Below, one piece after another: positions 9,511 to 23,421 of a stretch of DNA of 64,000 nucleotides. The DNA lies in the NCBI GenBank assembly GCA_037893225.1, contig JAZGUH010000539.1, positions 248,001 through 312,000 of the forward strand. The letters run 5' to 3'. Source of the DNA: Hippasteria phrygiana (lineage: Eukaryota; Echinodermata; Asteroidea; Valvatida; Goniasteridae). A program made the translations under genes and the position numbers. Each line of letters opens with the position of its first letter. Position 1 is the stretch's first letter. The notes beneath the pieces were generated by a model. It made no database searches, had not been told where the DNA came from, and saw nothing but the letters and a program-made list of their open reading frames with translations.

Positions 9511-11597
9511 TTTAACTCTAGGAAGCCGCCGATGATTGCAACATGTAGCGCCAGATCTAAGCTATCCATACATGTAAAAAATACTGCATTTGGTTGATAT
9601 TTCATGCAATTATGAATGAATAAAGCAAGTCCATACCCCAGGGAATTTGACAGGCATGGAGCAATAAATAGAAGGTAATATGCACACAGATGTTGGCCGG
9701 AAAGAAAATAGACATTGCGAGGTTTGAATTTTCTCCACACGTTTTAACTCTAAGAAGCCGCCGATAATTGCAACATGTAGCGCCAGATCTAAGCTATCCA
9801 TACATGTCAAAATTACTGCATTTGGTTGATATTTCATGCAATTATGAATGAGTAAAGCAAGTCCATACCCCAGGGAATTTGACAGGCATGGAGCAATAAA
9901 TAAAAGGTAATCTGCACACAGATGGTGGCCGGGAAGAAAATAAACATTGCGAGGTTTGAATTTTCTCCACAAGTGTTAACTCTAAGAAGCCGCCGATAAT
10001 TGCAACATGTAGCGCCAGATCTAAGCTATCCATACATGTCAAAATTACTGAATTTGGTTGATATTTCATGCAATTATGAATGAGTAAAGCAAGTCATACC
10101 CCAGGGAATTTGACAGGCATGGAGCAATAAATAGAAGGTAATATGCACACAGATGTTGGCCGGAAAGAAAATAAACATTGCGAGGTTTGAATTTTCTACA
10201 GAAGTTTTAACTCTAGGAAGCCGCCGATGATTGCAACATGTAGCGCCAGATCTAAGCTATCCATACATGTAAAAAATACTGCATTTGGTTGATATTTCAT
10301 GCAATTATGAATGAATAAAGCAAGTCCATACCCCAGGGAATTTGACAGGCATGGAGCAATAAATAAAAGGTAATCTGCACACAGATGGTGGCCGGAAAGA
10401 AAATAAACATTGCGAGGTTTGAATTTTCTCCACAAGTTTTAAATCTAGGAAGCCGCCGATGATTGCAACATGTAGCGCCAGATCTAAGCTATCCATACAT
10501 GTCAAAATAACTGCATTTGGTTGATATTTCATGCAATTATGAATGAGTAAAGCAAGTCCATACCCCAGGGAATTTGACAGGCATGGAGCAATAAATAAAA
10601 GGTAATCTGCACACAGATGGTGGCCGGGAAGAAAATAAACATTGCGAGGTTTGAATTTTCTCCACAAGTGTTAACTCTAAGAAGCCGCCGATAATTGCAA
10701 CATGTAGCGCCAGATCTAAGCTATCCATACATGTCAAAATTACTGAATTTGGTTGATATTTCATGTAATTATGAATGAGTAAAGCAAGTCCATACCCCAG
10801 GGAATTTGACAGGCATGGAGCAATAAATAGAAGGTAATATGCACACAGATGTTGGCCGGAAAGAAAATAAACATTGCGAGGTTTGAATTTTCTACAGAAG
10901 TTTTAACTCTAGGAAGCCGCCGATGATTGCAACATGTAGCGCCAGATCTAAGCTATCCATACATGTAAAAAATACTGCATTTGGTTGATATTTCATGCAA
11001 TTATGAATGAGTAAAGCAAGTCCATACCCCAGGGAATTTGACAGGCATGGAGCAATAAATAAAAGGTAATCTGCACACAGATGGTGGCCGGGAAGAAAAT
11101 AAACATTGCGAGGTTTGAATTTTCTCCACAAGTGTTAACTCTAAGAAGCCGCCGATAATTGCAACATGTAGCGCCAGATCTAAGCTATCCATACATGTCA
11201 AAATTACTGCATTTGGTTGATATTTCATGCAATTATGAATGAGTAAAGCAAGTCCATACCCCAGGGAATTTGACAGGCATGGAGCAATAAATAAAAGGTA
11301 ATCTGCACACAGATGGTGGCCGGGAAGAAAATAAACATTGCGAGGTTTGAATTTTCTCCACAAGTGTTAACTCTAAGAAGCCGCCGATAACTGCAACATG
11401 TAGCGCCAGATCTAAGCTATCCATACATGTCAAAATTACTGAATTTGGTTGATATTTCATGTAATTATGAATGAGTAAAGCAAGTCCATACCCCAGGGAA
11501 TTTGACAGGCATGGAGCAATAAATAGAAGGTAATATGCACACAGATGTTGGCCGGAAAGAAAATAAACATTGCGAGGTTTGAATTTTCTACAGAAGT
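9511..11597. repeat. Three J-led 3-monomer units (695, 696, 696 bp)
   Basis: Units start at 9511, 10206 and 10902. Each begins with a J or J-hybrid and ends in a monomer with the CTACAGAAG tail. The middle monomers differ: H at 9743, a B with ATAACTGC at 10438, and F at 11134. Only the first unit contains the 1-bp deletion. J at 9511 has a G tail (J/G hybrid), and J at 10902 has GAGTAAAG and CCGGG (J/F-like hybrid). Confidence 0.75.
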
Positions 11598-12293
11598 TTT
11601 AACTCTAGGAAGCCGCCGATGATTGCAACATGTAGCGCCAGATCTAAGCTATCCATACATGTAAAAAATACTGCATTTGGTTGATATTTCATGCAATTAT
11701 GAATGAATAAAGCAAGTCCATACCCCAGGGAATTTGACAGGCATGGAGCAATAAATAAAAGGTAATCTGCACACAGATGGTGGCCGGAAAGAAAATAAAC
11801 ATTGCGAGGTTTGAATTTTCTCCACAAGTTTTAAATCTAGGAAGCCGCCGATGATTCCAACATCTAGCGCCAGATCTAAGCTATCCATACATGTCAAAAT
11901 TACTGCATTTGGTTGATATTTCATGCAATTATGAATGAGTAAAGCAAGTCCATACCCCAGGGAATTTGACAGGCATGGAGCAATAAATAAAAGGTAATCT
12001 GCACACAGATGGTGGCCGGGAAGAAAATAAACATTGCGAGGTTTGAATTTTCTCCACAAGTGTTAACTCTAAGAAGCCGCCGATAATTGCAACATGTAGC
12101 GCCAGATCTAAGCTATCCATACATGTCAAAATTACTGCATTTGGTTGATATTTCATGCAATTATGAATGAGTAAAGCAAGTCCATACCCCAGGGAATTTG
12201 ACAGGCATGGAGCAATAAATAAAAGGTAATCTGCACACAGATGGTGGCCGGGAAGAAAATAAACATTGCGAGGTTTGAATTTTCTCCACAAGT

Positions 12294-12525
12294 GTTAACT
12301 CTAAGAAGCCGCCGATAATTGCAACATGTAGCGCCAGATCTAAGCTATCCATACATGTCAAAATTACTGAATTTGGTTGATATTTCATGTAATTATGAAT
12401 GAGTAAAGCAAGTCCATACCCCAGGGAATTTGACAGGCATGGAGCAATAAATAGAAGGTAATATGCACACAGATGTTGGCCGGAAAGAAAATAAACATTG
12501 CGAGGTTTGAATTTTCTACAGAAGT
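12294..12525. repeat. Monomer class g (G body with CTACAGAAG tail)
   Basis: Has G's T97, TAGAAGG, AATATGC and GTTGG but keeps AATAAAC and ends CTACAGAAG like class I. It reads as a G/I recombinant. Related copies are at 9279, 10670, 11366, 14844, 16003, 16931 and 20639; those at 9279, 11366 and 16003 carry GATAACTGC. Confidence 0.78.
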
Positions 12526-12756
12526 TTTAACTCTAGGAAGCCGCCGATGATTGCAACATGTAGCGCCAGATCTAAGCTATCCATACATGTAAAAAATACT
12601 GCATTTGGTTGATATTTCATGCAATTATGAATGAGTAAAGCAAGTCATACCCCAGGAAATTTGACAGGCATGGAGCAATAAATAGAAGGTAATATGCACA
12701 CAGATGTTGGCCGGAAAGAAAATAAACATTGCGAGGTTTGAATTTTCTACAGAAGT
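12526..12756. repeat. Hybrid monomer j, 231 bp (J front, I back, GGAAAT)
   Basis: J-type first half (six-A run at about 66-71) joined to an I-type second half (GTCATACC, TAGAAGG, CTACAGAAG), with a private A133 (CAGGAAAT). Copies are at 15076, 17163 and 20871. The same GGAAAT allele is in the I monomer at 13917. A single crossover between J and I in the interval 77-121 explains it. Confidence 0.8.
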
Positions 12757-14147
12757 TTTAACTCTAGGAAGCCGCCGATGATTGCAACATGTAGCGCCAG
12801 ATCTAAGCTATCCATACATGTAAAAAATACTGCATTTGGTTGATATTTCATGCAATTATGAATGAATAAAGCAAGTCCATACCCCAGGGAATTTGACAGG
12901 CATGGAGCAATAAATAAAAGGTAATCTGCACACAGATGGTGGCCGGAAAGAAAATAAACATTGCGAGGTTTGAATTTTCTCCACAAGTTTTAAATCTAGG
13001 AAGCCGCCGATGATTCCAACATCTAGCGCCAGATCTAAGCTATCCATACATGTCAAAATTACTGCATTTGGTTGATATTTCATGCAATTATGAATGAGTA
13101 AAGCAAGTCCATACCCCAGGGAATTTGACAGGCATGGAGCAATAAATAAAAGGTAATCTGCACACAGATGGTGGCCGGGAAGAAAATAAACATTGCGAGG
13201 TTTGAATTTTCTCCACAAGTGTTAACTCTAAGAAGCCGCCGATAATTGCAACATGTAGCGCCAGATCTAAGCTATCCATACATGTCAAAATTACTGCATT
13301 TGGTTGATATTTCATGCAATTATGAATGAGTAAAGCAAGTCCATACCCCAGGGAATTTGACAGGCATGGAGCAATAAATAAAAGGTAATCTGCACACAGA
13401 TGGTGGCCGGGAAGAAAATAAACATTGCGAGGTTTGAATTTTCTCCACAAGTGTTAACTCTAAGAAGCCGCCGATAACTGCAACATGTAGCGCCAGATCT
13501 AAGCTATCCATACATGTCAAAATTACTGAATTTGGTTGATATTTCATGTAATTATGAATGAGTAAAGCAAGTCCATACCCCAGGGAATTTGACAGGCATG
13601 GAGCAATAAATAGAAGGTAATATGCACACAGATGTTGGCCGGAAAGAAAATAGACATTGCGAGGTTTGAATTTTCTCCACACGTTTTAACTCTAAGAAGC
13701 CGCCGATAATTGCAACATGTAGCGCCAGATCTAAGCTATCCATACATGTCAAAATTACTGCATTTGGTTGATATTTCATGCAATTATGAATGAGTAAAGC
13801 AAGTCCATACCCCAGGGAATTTGACAGGCATGGAGCAATAAATAAAAGGTAATCTGCACACAGATGGTGGCCGGGAAGAAAATAAACATTGCGAGGTTTG
13901 AATTTTCTCCACAAGTGTTAACTCTAAGAAGCCGCCGATAATTGCAACATGTAGCGCCAGATCTAAGCTATCCATACATGTCAAAATTACTGCATTTGGT
14001 TGATATTTCATGCAATTATGAATGAGTAAAGCAAGTCATACCCCAGGAAATTTGACAGGCATGGAGCAATAAATAGAAGGTAATATGCACACAGATGTTG
14101 GCCGGAAAGAAAATAAACATTGCGAGGTTTGAATTTTCTACAGAAGT

Positions 14148-16234
14148 TTTAACTCTAGGAAGCCGCCGATGATTGCAACATGTAGCGCCAGATCTAAGCT
14201 ATCCATACATGTAAAAAATACTGCATTTGGTTGATATTTCATGCAATTATGAATGAATAAAGCAAGTCCATACCCCAGGGAATTTGACAGGCATGGAGCA
14301 ATAAATAAAAGGTAATCTGCACACAGATGGTGGCCGGAAAGAAAATAAACATTGCGAGGTTTGAATTTTCTCCACAAGTTTTAAATCTAGGAAGCCGCCG
14401 ATGATTCCAACATCTAGCGCCAGATCTAAGCTATCCATACATGTCAAAATTACTGCATTTGGTTGATATTTCATGCAATTATGAATGAGTAAAGCAAGTC
14501 CATACCCCAGGGAATTTGACAGGCATGGAGCAATAAATAAAAGGTAATCTGCACACAGATGGTGGCCGGGAAGAAAATAAACATTGCGAGGTTTGAATTT
14601 TCTCCACAAGTGTTAACTCTAAGAAGCCGCCGATAATTGCAACATGTAGCGCCAGATCTAAGCTATCCATACATGTCAAAATTACTGCATTTGGTTGATA
14701 TTTCATGCAATTATGAATGAGTAAAGCAAGTCCATACCCCAGGGAATTTGACAGGCATGGAGCAATAAATAAAAGGTAATCTGCACACAGATGGTGGCCG
14801 GGAAGAAAATAAACATTGCGAGGTTTGAATTTTCTCCACAAGTGTTAACTCTAAGAAGCCGCCGATAATTGCAACATGTAGCGCCAGATCTAAGCTATCC
14901 ATACATGTCAAAATTACTGAATTTGGTTGATATTTCATGTAATTATGAATGAGTAAAGCAAGTCCATACCCCAGGGAATTTGACAGGCATGGAGCAATAA
15001 ATAGAAGGTAATATGCACACAGATGTTGGCCGGAAAGAAAATAAACATTGCGAGGTTTGAATTTTCTACAGAAGTTTTAACTCTAGGAAGCCGCCGATGA
15101 TTGCAACATGTAGCGCCAGATCTAAGCTATCCATACATGTAAAAAATACTGCATTTGGTTGATATTTCATGCAATTATGAATGAGTAAAGCAAGTCATAC
15201 CCCAGGAAATTTGACAGGCATGGAGCAATAAATAGAAGGTAATATGCACACAGATGTTGGCCGGAAAGAAAATAAACATTGCGAGGTTTGAATTTTCTAC
15301 AGAAGTTTTAACTCTAGGAAGCCGCCGATGATTGCAACATGTAGCGCCAGATCTAAGCTATCCATACATGTAAAAAATACTGCATTTGGTTGATATTTCA
15401 TGCAATTATGAATGAATAAAGCAAGTCCATACCCCAGGGAATTTGACAGGCATGGAGCAATAAATAAAAGGTAATCTGCACACAGATGGTGGCCGGAAAG
15501 AAAATAAACATTGCGAGGTTTGAATTTTCTCCACAAGTTTTAAATCTAGGAAGCCGCCGATGATTCCAACATCTAGCGCCAGATCTAAGCTATCCATACA
15601 TGTCAAAATTACTGCATTTGGTTGATATTTCATGCAATTATGAATGAGTAAAGCAAGTCCATACCCCAGGGAATTTGACAGGCATGGAGCAATAAATAAA
15701 AGGTAATCTGCACACAGATGGTGGCCGGGAAGAAAATAAACATTGCGAGGTTTGAATTTTCTCCACAAGTGTTAACTCTAAGAAGCCGCCGATAATTGCA
15801 ACATGTAGCGCCAGATCTAAGCTATCCATACATGTCAAAATTACTGCATTTGGTTGATATTTCATGCAATTATGAATGAGTAAAGCAAGTCCATACCCCA
15901 GGGAATTTGACAGGCATGGAGCAATAAATAAAAGGTAATCTGCACACAGATGGTGGCCGGGAAGAAAATAAACATTGCGAGGTTTGAATTTTCTCCACAA
16001 GTGTTAACTCTAAGAAGCCGCCGATAACTGCAACATGTAGCGCCAGATCTAAGCTATCCATACATGTCAAAATTACTGAATTTGGTTGATATTTCATGTA
16101 ATTATGAATGAGTAAAGCAAGTCCATACCCCAGGGAATTTGACAGGCATGGAGCAATAAATAGAAGGTAATATGCACACAGATGTTGGCCGGAAAGAAAA
16201 TAAACATTGCGAGGTTTGAATTTTCTACAGAAGT
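14148..16234. repeat. 9-monomer HOR unit, domain II (2087 bp)
   Basis: String J-C-F-g-j-J-C-F-g, 9 x 232 minus 1. Relative to the neighbouring 11-mers, it lacks H and I, and its last monomer (16003) joins a G(GATAACTGC) front to a CTACAGAAG tail. That is a two-monomer contraction inside the G-H-I run. Confidence 0.82.
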
Positions 16235-18784
16235 TTTAACTCTAGGAAGCCGCCGATGATTGCAACATGTAGCGCCAGATCTAAGCTATCCATACATGTA
16301 AAAAATACTGCATTTGGTTGATATTTCATGCAATTATGAATGAATAAAGCAAGTCCATACCCCAGGGAATTTGACAGGCATGGAGCAATAAATAAAAGGT
16401 AATCTGCACACAGATGGTGGCCGGAAAGAAAATAAACATTGCGAGGTTTGAATTTTCTCCACAAGTTTTAAATCTAGGAAGCCGCCGATGATTCCAACAT
16501 CTAGCGCCAGATCTAAGCTATCCATACATGTCAAAATTACTGCATTTGGTTGATATTTCATGCAATTATGAATGAGTAAAGCAAGTCCATACCCCAGGGA
16601 ATTTGACAGGCATGGAGCAATAAATAAAAGGTAATCTGCACACAGATGGTGGCCGGGAAGAAAATAAACATTGCGAGGTTTGAATTTTCTCCACAAGTGT
16701 TAACTCTAAGAAGCCGCCGATAATTGCAACATGTAGCGCCAGATCTAAGCTATCCATACATGTCAAAATTACTGCATTTGGTTGATATTTCATGCAATTA
16801 TGAATGAGTAAAGCAAGTCCATACCCCAGGGAATTTGACAGGCATGGAGCAATAAATAAAAGGTAATCTGCACACAGATGGTGGCCGGGAAGAAAATAAA
16901 CATTGCGAGGTTTGAATTTTCTCCACAAGTGTTAACTCTAAGAAGCCGCCGATAATTGCAACATGTAGCGCCAGATCTAAGCTATCCATACATGTCAAAA
17001 TTACTGAATTTGGTTGATATTTCATGTAATTATGAATGAGTAAAGCAAGTCCATACCCCAGGGAATTTGACAGGCATGGAGCAATAAATAGAAGGTAATA
17101 TGCACACAGATGTTGGCCGGAAAGAAAATAAACATTGCGAGGTTTGAATTTTCTACAGAAGTTTTAACTCTAGGAAGCCGCCGATGATTGCAACATGTAG
17201 CGCCAGATCTAAGCTATCCATACATGTAAAAAATACTGCATTTGGTTGATATTTCATGCAATTATGAATGAGTAAAGCAAGTCATACCCCAGGAAATTTG
17301 ACAGGCATGGAGCAATAAATAGAAGGTAATATGCACACAGATGTTGGCCGGAAAGAAAATAAACATTGCGAGGTTTGAATTTTCTACAGAAGTTTTAACT
17401 CTAGGAAGCCGCCGATGATTGCAACATGTAGCGCCAGATCTAAGCTATCCATACATGTAAAAAATACTGCATTTGGTTGATATTTCATGCAATTATGAAT
17501 GAATAAAGCAAGTCCATACCCCAGGGAATTTGACAGGCATGGAGCAATAAATAAAAGGTAATCTGCACACAGATGGTGGCCGGAAAGAAAATAAACATTG
17601 CGAGGTTTGAATTTTCTCCACAAGTTTTAAATCTAGGAAGCCGCCGATGATTCCAACATCTAGCGCCAGATCTAAGCTATCCATACATGTCAAAATTACT
17701 GCATTTGGTTGATATTTCATGCAATTATGAATGAGTAAAGCAAGTCCATACCCCAGGGAATTTGACAGGCATGGAGCAATAAATAAAAGGTAATCTGCAC
17801 ACAGATGGTGGCCGGGAAGAAAATAAACATTGCGAGGTTTGAATTTTCTCCACAAGTGTTAACTCTAAGAAGCCGCCGATAATTGCAACATGTAGCGCCA
17901 GATCTAAGCTATCCATACATGTCAAAATTACTGCATTTGGTTGATATTTCATGCAATTATGAATGAGTAAAGCAAGTCCATACCCCAGGGAATTTGACAG
18001 GCATGGAGCAATAAATAAAAGGTAATCTGCACACAGATGGTGGCCGGGAAGAAAATAAACATTGCGAGGTTTGAATTTTCTCCACAAGTGTTAACTCTAA
18101 GAAGCCGCCGATAACTGCAACATGTAGCGCCAGATCTAAGCTATCCATACATGTCAAAATTACTGAATTTGGTTGATATTTCATGTAATTATGAATGAGT
18201 AAAGCAAGTCCATACCCCAGGGAATTTGACAGGCATGGAGCAATAAATAGAAGGTAATATGCACACAGATGTTGGCCGGAAAGAAAATAGACATTGCGAG
18301 GTTTGAATTTTCTCCACACGTTTTAACTCTAAGAAGCCGCCGATAATTGCAACATGTAGCGCCAGATCTAAGCTATCCATACATGTCAAAATTACTGCAT
18401 TTGGTTGATATTTCATGCAATTATGAATGAGTAAAGCAAGTCCATACCCCAGGGAATTTGACAGGCATGGAGCAATAAATAAAAGGTAATCTGCACACAG
18501 ATGGTGGCCGGGAAGAAAATAAACATTGCGAGGTTTGAATTTTCTCCACAAGTGTTAACTCTAAGAAGCCGCCGATAATTGCAACATGTAGCGCCAGATC
18601 TAAGCTATCCATACATGTCAAAATTACTGAATTTGGTTGATATTTCATGCAATTATGAATGAGTAAAGCAAGTCATACCCCAGGGAATTTGACAGGCATG
18701 GAGCAATAAATAGAAGGTAATATGCACACAGATGTTGGCCGGAAAGAAAATAAACATTGCGAGGTTTGAATTTTCTACAGAAGT
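16235..18784. repeat. 11-monomer HOR unit, domain II, second full copy
   Basis: Same string and length (2550 bp) as 11598-14147. Offset 4637 holds from about 11.0-13.98 kb to 15.6-18.6 kb. The copies diverge in the last monomer, where 13917 has GCATTTGG plus GGAAAT and 18554 has GAATTTGG plus GGGAAT. Confidence 0.85.
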
Positions 18785-19420
18785 TTTAACTCTAGGAAGC
18801 CGCCGATGATTGCAACATGTAGCGCCAGATCTAAGCTATCCATACATGTAAAAAATACTGCATTTGGTTGATATTTCATGCAATTATGAATGAATAAAGC
18901 AAGTCCATACCCCAGGGAATTTGACAGGCATGGAGCAATAAATAAAAGGTAATCTGCACACAGATGGTGGCCGGAAAGAAAATAAACATTGCGAGGTTTG
19001 AATTTTCTCCACAAGTTTTAAATCTAGGAAGCCGCCGATGATTCCAACATCTAGCGCCAGATCTAAGCTATCCATACATGTCAAAATTACTGCATTTGGT
19101 TGATATTTCATGCAATTATGAATGAGTAAAGCAAGTCCATACCCCAGGGAATTTGACAGGCATGGAGCAATAAATACAAGGTAATCTGCACACAGATGGT
19201 GGCCGGGAAGAAAATAAACATTGCGAGGTTTGAATTTTCTCCACAAGTGTTAACTCTAAGAAGCCGCCGATAATTGCAACATGTAGCGCCAGATCTAAGC
19301 TATCCATACATGTCAAAATTACTGCATTTGGTTGATATTTCATGCAATTATGAATGAGTAAAGCAAGTCCATACCCCAGGGAATTTGACAGGATGGAGCA
19401 ATAAATAAAAGGTAATCTTC
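17504..19420. repeat. Segment duplicated at offset 13450 bp (downstream copy)
   Basis: Partner of 4054-5970. It lies across the end of one domain II unit and the start of the next. It shares the TACAAGG allele at about 19175 and the GGGAAT form of the 231-bp monomer. Confidence 0.72.
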
Positions 19421-21101
19421 ACACAGATGGTGGCCGGGAAGAAAATAAACATTGCGAGGTTTGAATTTTCTCCACAAGTGTTAACTCTAAGAAGCCGCCG
19501 ATAATTGCAACATGTAGCGCCAGATCTAAGCTATCCATACATGTCAAAATTACTGAATTTGGTTGATATTTCATGTAATTATGAATGAGTAAAGCAAGTC
19601 CATACCCCAGGGAATTTGACAGGCATGGAGCAATAAATAGAAGGTAATATGCACACAGATGTTGGCCGGAAAGAAAATAGACATTGCGAGGTTTGAATTT
19701 TCTCCACACGTTTTAACTCTAAGAAGCCGCCGATAATTGCAACATGTAGCGCCAGATCTAAGCTATCCATACATGTCAAAATTACTGCATTTGGTTGATA
19801 TTTCATGCAATTATGAATGAGTAAAGCAAGTCCATACCCCAGGGAATTTGACAGGCATGGAGCAATAAATAAAAGGTAATCTGCACACAGATGGTGGCCG
19901 GAAAGAAAATAAACATTGCGAGGTTTGAATTTTCTCCACAAGTGTTAACTCTAAGAAGCCGCCGATAATTGCAACATGTAGCGCCAGATCTAAGCTATCC
20001 ATACATGTCAAAATTACTGAATTTGGTTGATATTTCATGCAATTATGAATGAGTAAAGCAAGTCATACCCCAGGGAATTTGACAGGCATGGAGCAATAAA
20101 TAGAAGGTAATATGCACACAGATGTTGGCCGGAAAGAAAATAAACATTGCGAGGTTTGAATTTTCTACAGAAGTTTTAACTCTAGGAAGCCGCCGATGAT
20201 TGCAACATGTAGCGCCAGATCTAAGCTATCCATACATGTAAAAAATACTGCATTTGGTTGATATTTCATGCAATTATGAATGAATAAAGCAAGTCCATAC
20301 CCCAGGGAATTTGACAGGCATGGAGCAATAAATAAAAGGTAATCTGCACACAGATGGTGGCCGGGAAGAAAATAAACATTGCGAGGTTTGAATTTTCTCC
20401 ACAAGTGTTAACTCTAAGAAGCCGCCGATAATTGCAACATGTAGCGCCAGATCTAAGCTATCCATACATGTCAAAATTACTGCATTTGGTTGATATTTCA
20501 TGCAATTATGAATGAGTAAAGCAAGTCCATACCCCAGGGAATTTGACAGGCATGGAGCAATAAATAAAAGGTAATCTGCACACAGATGGTGGCCGGGAAG
20601 AAAATAAACATTGCGAGGTTTGAATTTTCTCCACAAGTGTTAACTCTAAGAAGCCGCCGATAATTGCAACATGTAGCGCCAGATCTAAGCTATCCATACA
20701 TGTCAAAATTACTGAATTTGGTTGATATTTCATGTAATTATGAATGAGTAAAGCAAGTCCATACCCCAGGGAATTTGACAGGCATGGAGCAATAAATAGA
20801 AGGTAATATGCACACAGATGTTGGCCGGAAAGAAAATAAACATTGCGAGGTTTGAATTTTCTACAGAAGTTTTAACTCTAGGAAGCCGCCGATGATTGCA
20901 ACATGTAGCGCCAGATCTAAGCTATCCATACATGTAAAAAATACTGCATTTGGTTGATATTTCATGCAATTATGAATGAGTAAAGCAAGTCATACCCCAG
21001 GAAATTTGACAGGCATGGAGCAATAAATAGAAGGTAATATGCACACAGATGTTGGCCGGAAAGAAAATAAACATTGCGAGGTTTGAATTTTCTACAGAAG
21101 T
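18785..21101. repeat. 10-monomer HOR unit, domain II (2317 bp)
   Basis: String J-C-F-G-H-I-J-F-g-j with three 231-bp monomers (19249, 19944, 20871), hence 10 x 232 minus 3. H at 19712 has a CCGGAAAG tail and J at 20175 a CCGGGAAG tail, marking additional exchanges. Confidence 0.78.
19249..19479. repeat. Class F monomer with a unique 1-bp deletion
   Basis: GACAGGCATGG has become GACAGGATGG near 19393, the only deletion of this kind in the window. The same monomer has AATCTTCAC instead of AATCTGCAC. Two private changes in 30 bp suggest either a recent copy-specific event or a local consensus error. Confidence 0.8.
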
Positions 21102-23421
21102 TTTAACTCTAGGAAGCCGCCGATGATTGCAACATGTAGCGCCAGATCTAAGCTATCCATACATGTAAAAAATACTGCATTTGGTTGATATTTCATGCAA
21201 TTATGAATGAATAAAGCAAGTCCATACCCCAGGGAATTTGACAGGCATGGAGCAATAAATAAAAGGTAATCTGCACACAGATGGTGGCCGGAAAGAAAAT
21301 AAACATTGCGAGGTTTGAATTTTCTCCACAAGTTTTAAATCTAGGAAGCCGCCGATGATTGCAACATGTAGCGCCAGATCTAAGCTATCCATACATGTCA
21401 AAATTACTGCATTTGGTTGATATTTCATGCAATTATGAATGAGTAAAGCAAGTCCATACCCCAGGGAATTTGACAGGCATGGAGCAATAAATAAAAGGTA
21501 ATCTGCACACAGATGGTGGCCGGGAAGAAAATAAACATTGCGAGGTTTGAATTTTCTCCACAAGTTTTAACTCTAAGAAGCCGCCGATAATTGCAACATG
21601 TAGCGCCAGATCTAAGCTATCCATACATGTCAAAATTACTGAATTTGGTTGATATTTCATGCAATTATGAATGAGTAAAGCAAGTCCATACCCCAGGGAA
21701 TTTGACAGGCATGGAGCAATAAATAAAAGGTAATCTGCACACAGATGGTGGCCGGAAAGAAAATAAACATTGCGAGGTTTGAATTTTCTCCACAAGTTTT
21801 AAATCTAGGAAGCCGCCGATGATTGCAACATGTAGCGCCAGATCTAAGCTATCCATACATGTCAAAATTACTGCATTTGGTTGATATTTCATGCAATTAT
21901 GAATGAGTAAAGCAAGTCCATACCCCAGGGAATTTGACAGGCATGGAGCAATAAATAAAAGGTAATCTGCACACAGATGGTGGCCGGGAAGAAAATAAAC
22001 ATTGCGAGGTTTGAATTTTCTCCACAAGTGTTAACTCTAAGAAGCCGCCGATAATTGCAACATGTAGCGCCAGATCTAAGCTATCCATACATGTCAAAAT
22101 TACTGCATTTGGTTGATATTTCATGCAATTATGAATGAGTAAAGCAAGTCCATACCCCAGGGAATTTGACAGGCATGGAGCAATAAATAAAAGGTAATCT
22201 GCACACAGATGGTGGCCGGGAAGAAAATAAACATTGCGAGGTTTGAATTTTCTCCACAAGTGTTAACTCTAAGAAGCCGCCGATAATTGCAACATGTAGC
22301 GCCAGATCTAAGCTATCCATACGTGTCAAAATTACTAAATTTGGTTGATATTTCATGCAATTATGAATGAGTAAAGCAAGTCCATACCCCAGGGAATTTG
22401 ACAGGCATGGAGCAATAAATAAAAGGTAATCTGCACACAGATGGTGGCCGGAAAGAAAATAAACATTGCGAGGTTTGAATTTTCTCCACAAGTTTTAAAT
22501 CTAGGAAGCCGCCGATGATTCCAACATCTAGCGCCAGATCTAAGCTATCCATACATGTCAAAATTACTGCATTTGGTTGATATTTCATGCAATTATGAAT
22601 GAGTAAAGCAAGTCCATACCCCAGGGAATTTGACAGGCATGGAGCAATAAATAAAAGGTAATCTGCACACAGATGGTGGCCGGGAAGAAAATAAACATTG
22701 CGAGGTTTGAATTTTCTCCACAAGTGTTAACTCTAAGAAGCCGCCGATAATTGCAACATGTAGCGCCAGATCTAAGCTATCCATACATGTCAAAATTACT
22801 GCATTTGGTTGATATTTCATGCAATTATGAATGAGTAAAGCAAGTCCATACCCCAGGGAATTTGACAGGCATGGAGCAATAAATAAAAGGTAATCTGCAC
22901 ACAGATGGTGGCCGGGAAGAAAATAAACATTGCGAGGTTTGAATTTTCTCCACAAGCGTTAACTCTAAGAAGCCGCCGATAATTGCAACATGTAGCGCCA
23001 GATCTAAGCTATCCATACATGTCAAAATTACTGAATTTGGTTGATATTTCATGTAATTATGAATGAGTAAAGCAAGTCCATACCCCAGGGAATTTGACAG
23101 GCATGGAGCAATAAATAGAAGGTAATATGCACACAGATGTTGGCCGGAAAGAAAATAGACATTGCGAGGTTTGAATTTTCTCCACACGTTTTAACTCTAA
23201 GAAGCCGCCGATAATTGCAACATGTAGCGCCAGATCTAAGCTATCCATACATGTCAAAATTACTGCATTTGGTTGATATTTCATGCAATTATGAATGAGT
23301 AAAGCAAGTCCATACCCCAGGGAATTTGACAGGCATGGAGCAATAAATAAAAGGTAATCTGCACACAGATGTTGGCCGGGAAGAAAATAAACATTGCGAG
23401 GTTTGAATTTTCTCCACAAGT
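21102..23421. repeat. 10-monomer HOR unit, domain III (2320 bp)
   Basis: String J-B-E-B-F-A-C-F-G-h. It is the first unit with h (GTTGG plus CCGGG) after G. The stretch E-B-F-A-C-F-G is repeated 2320 bp downstream, including the CAAGCG start of G at 22958 and 25278. Confidence 0.82.

Larger units (their letters stand above)
11598..14147. repeat. 11-monomer HOR unit, domain II (2550 bp)
   Basis: String J-C-F-g-j-J-C-F-G-H-I, 11 x 232 minus 2. The two 231-bp monomers are at 12526-12756 and 13917-14147. The same string, with the same two short monomers, returns at 16235. Confidence 0.85.
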
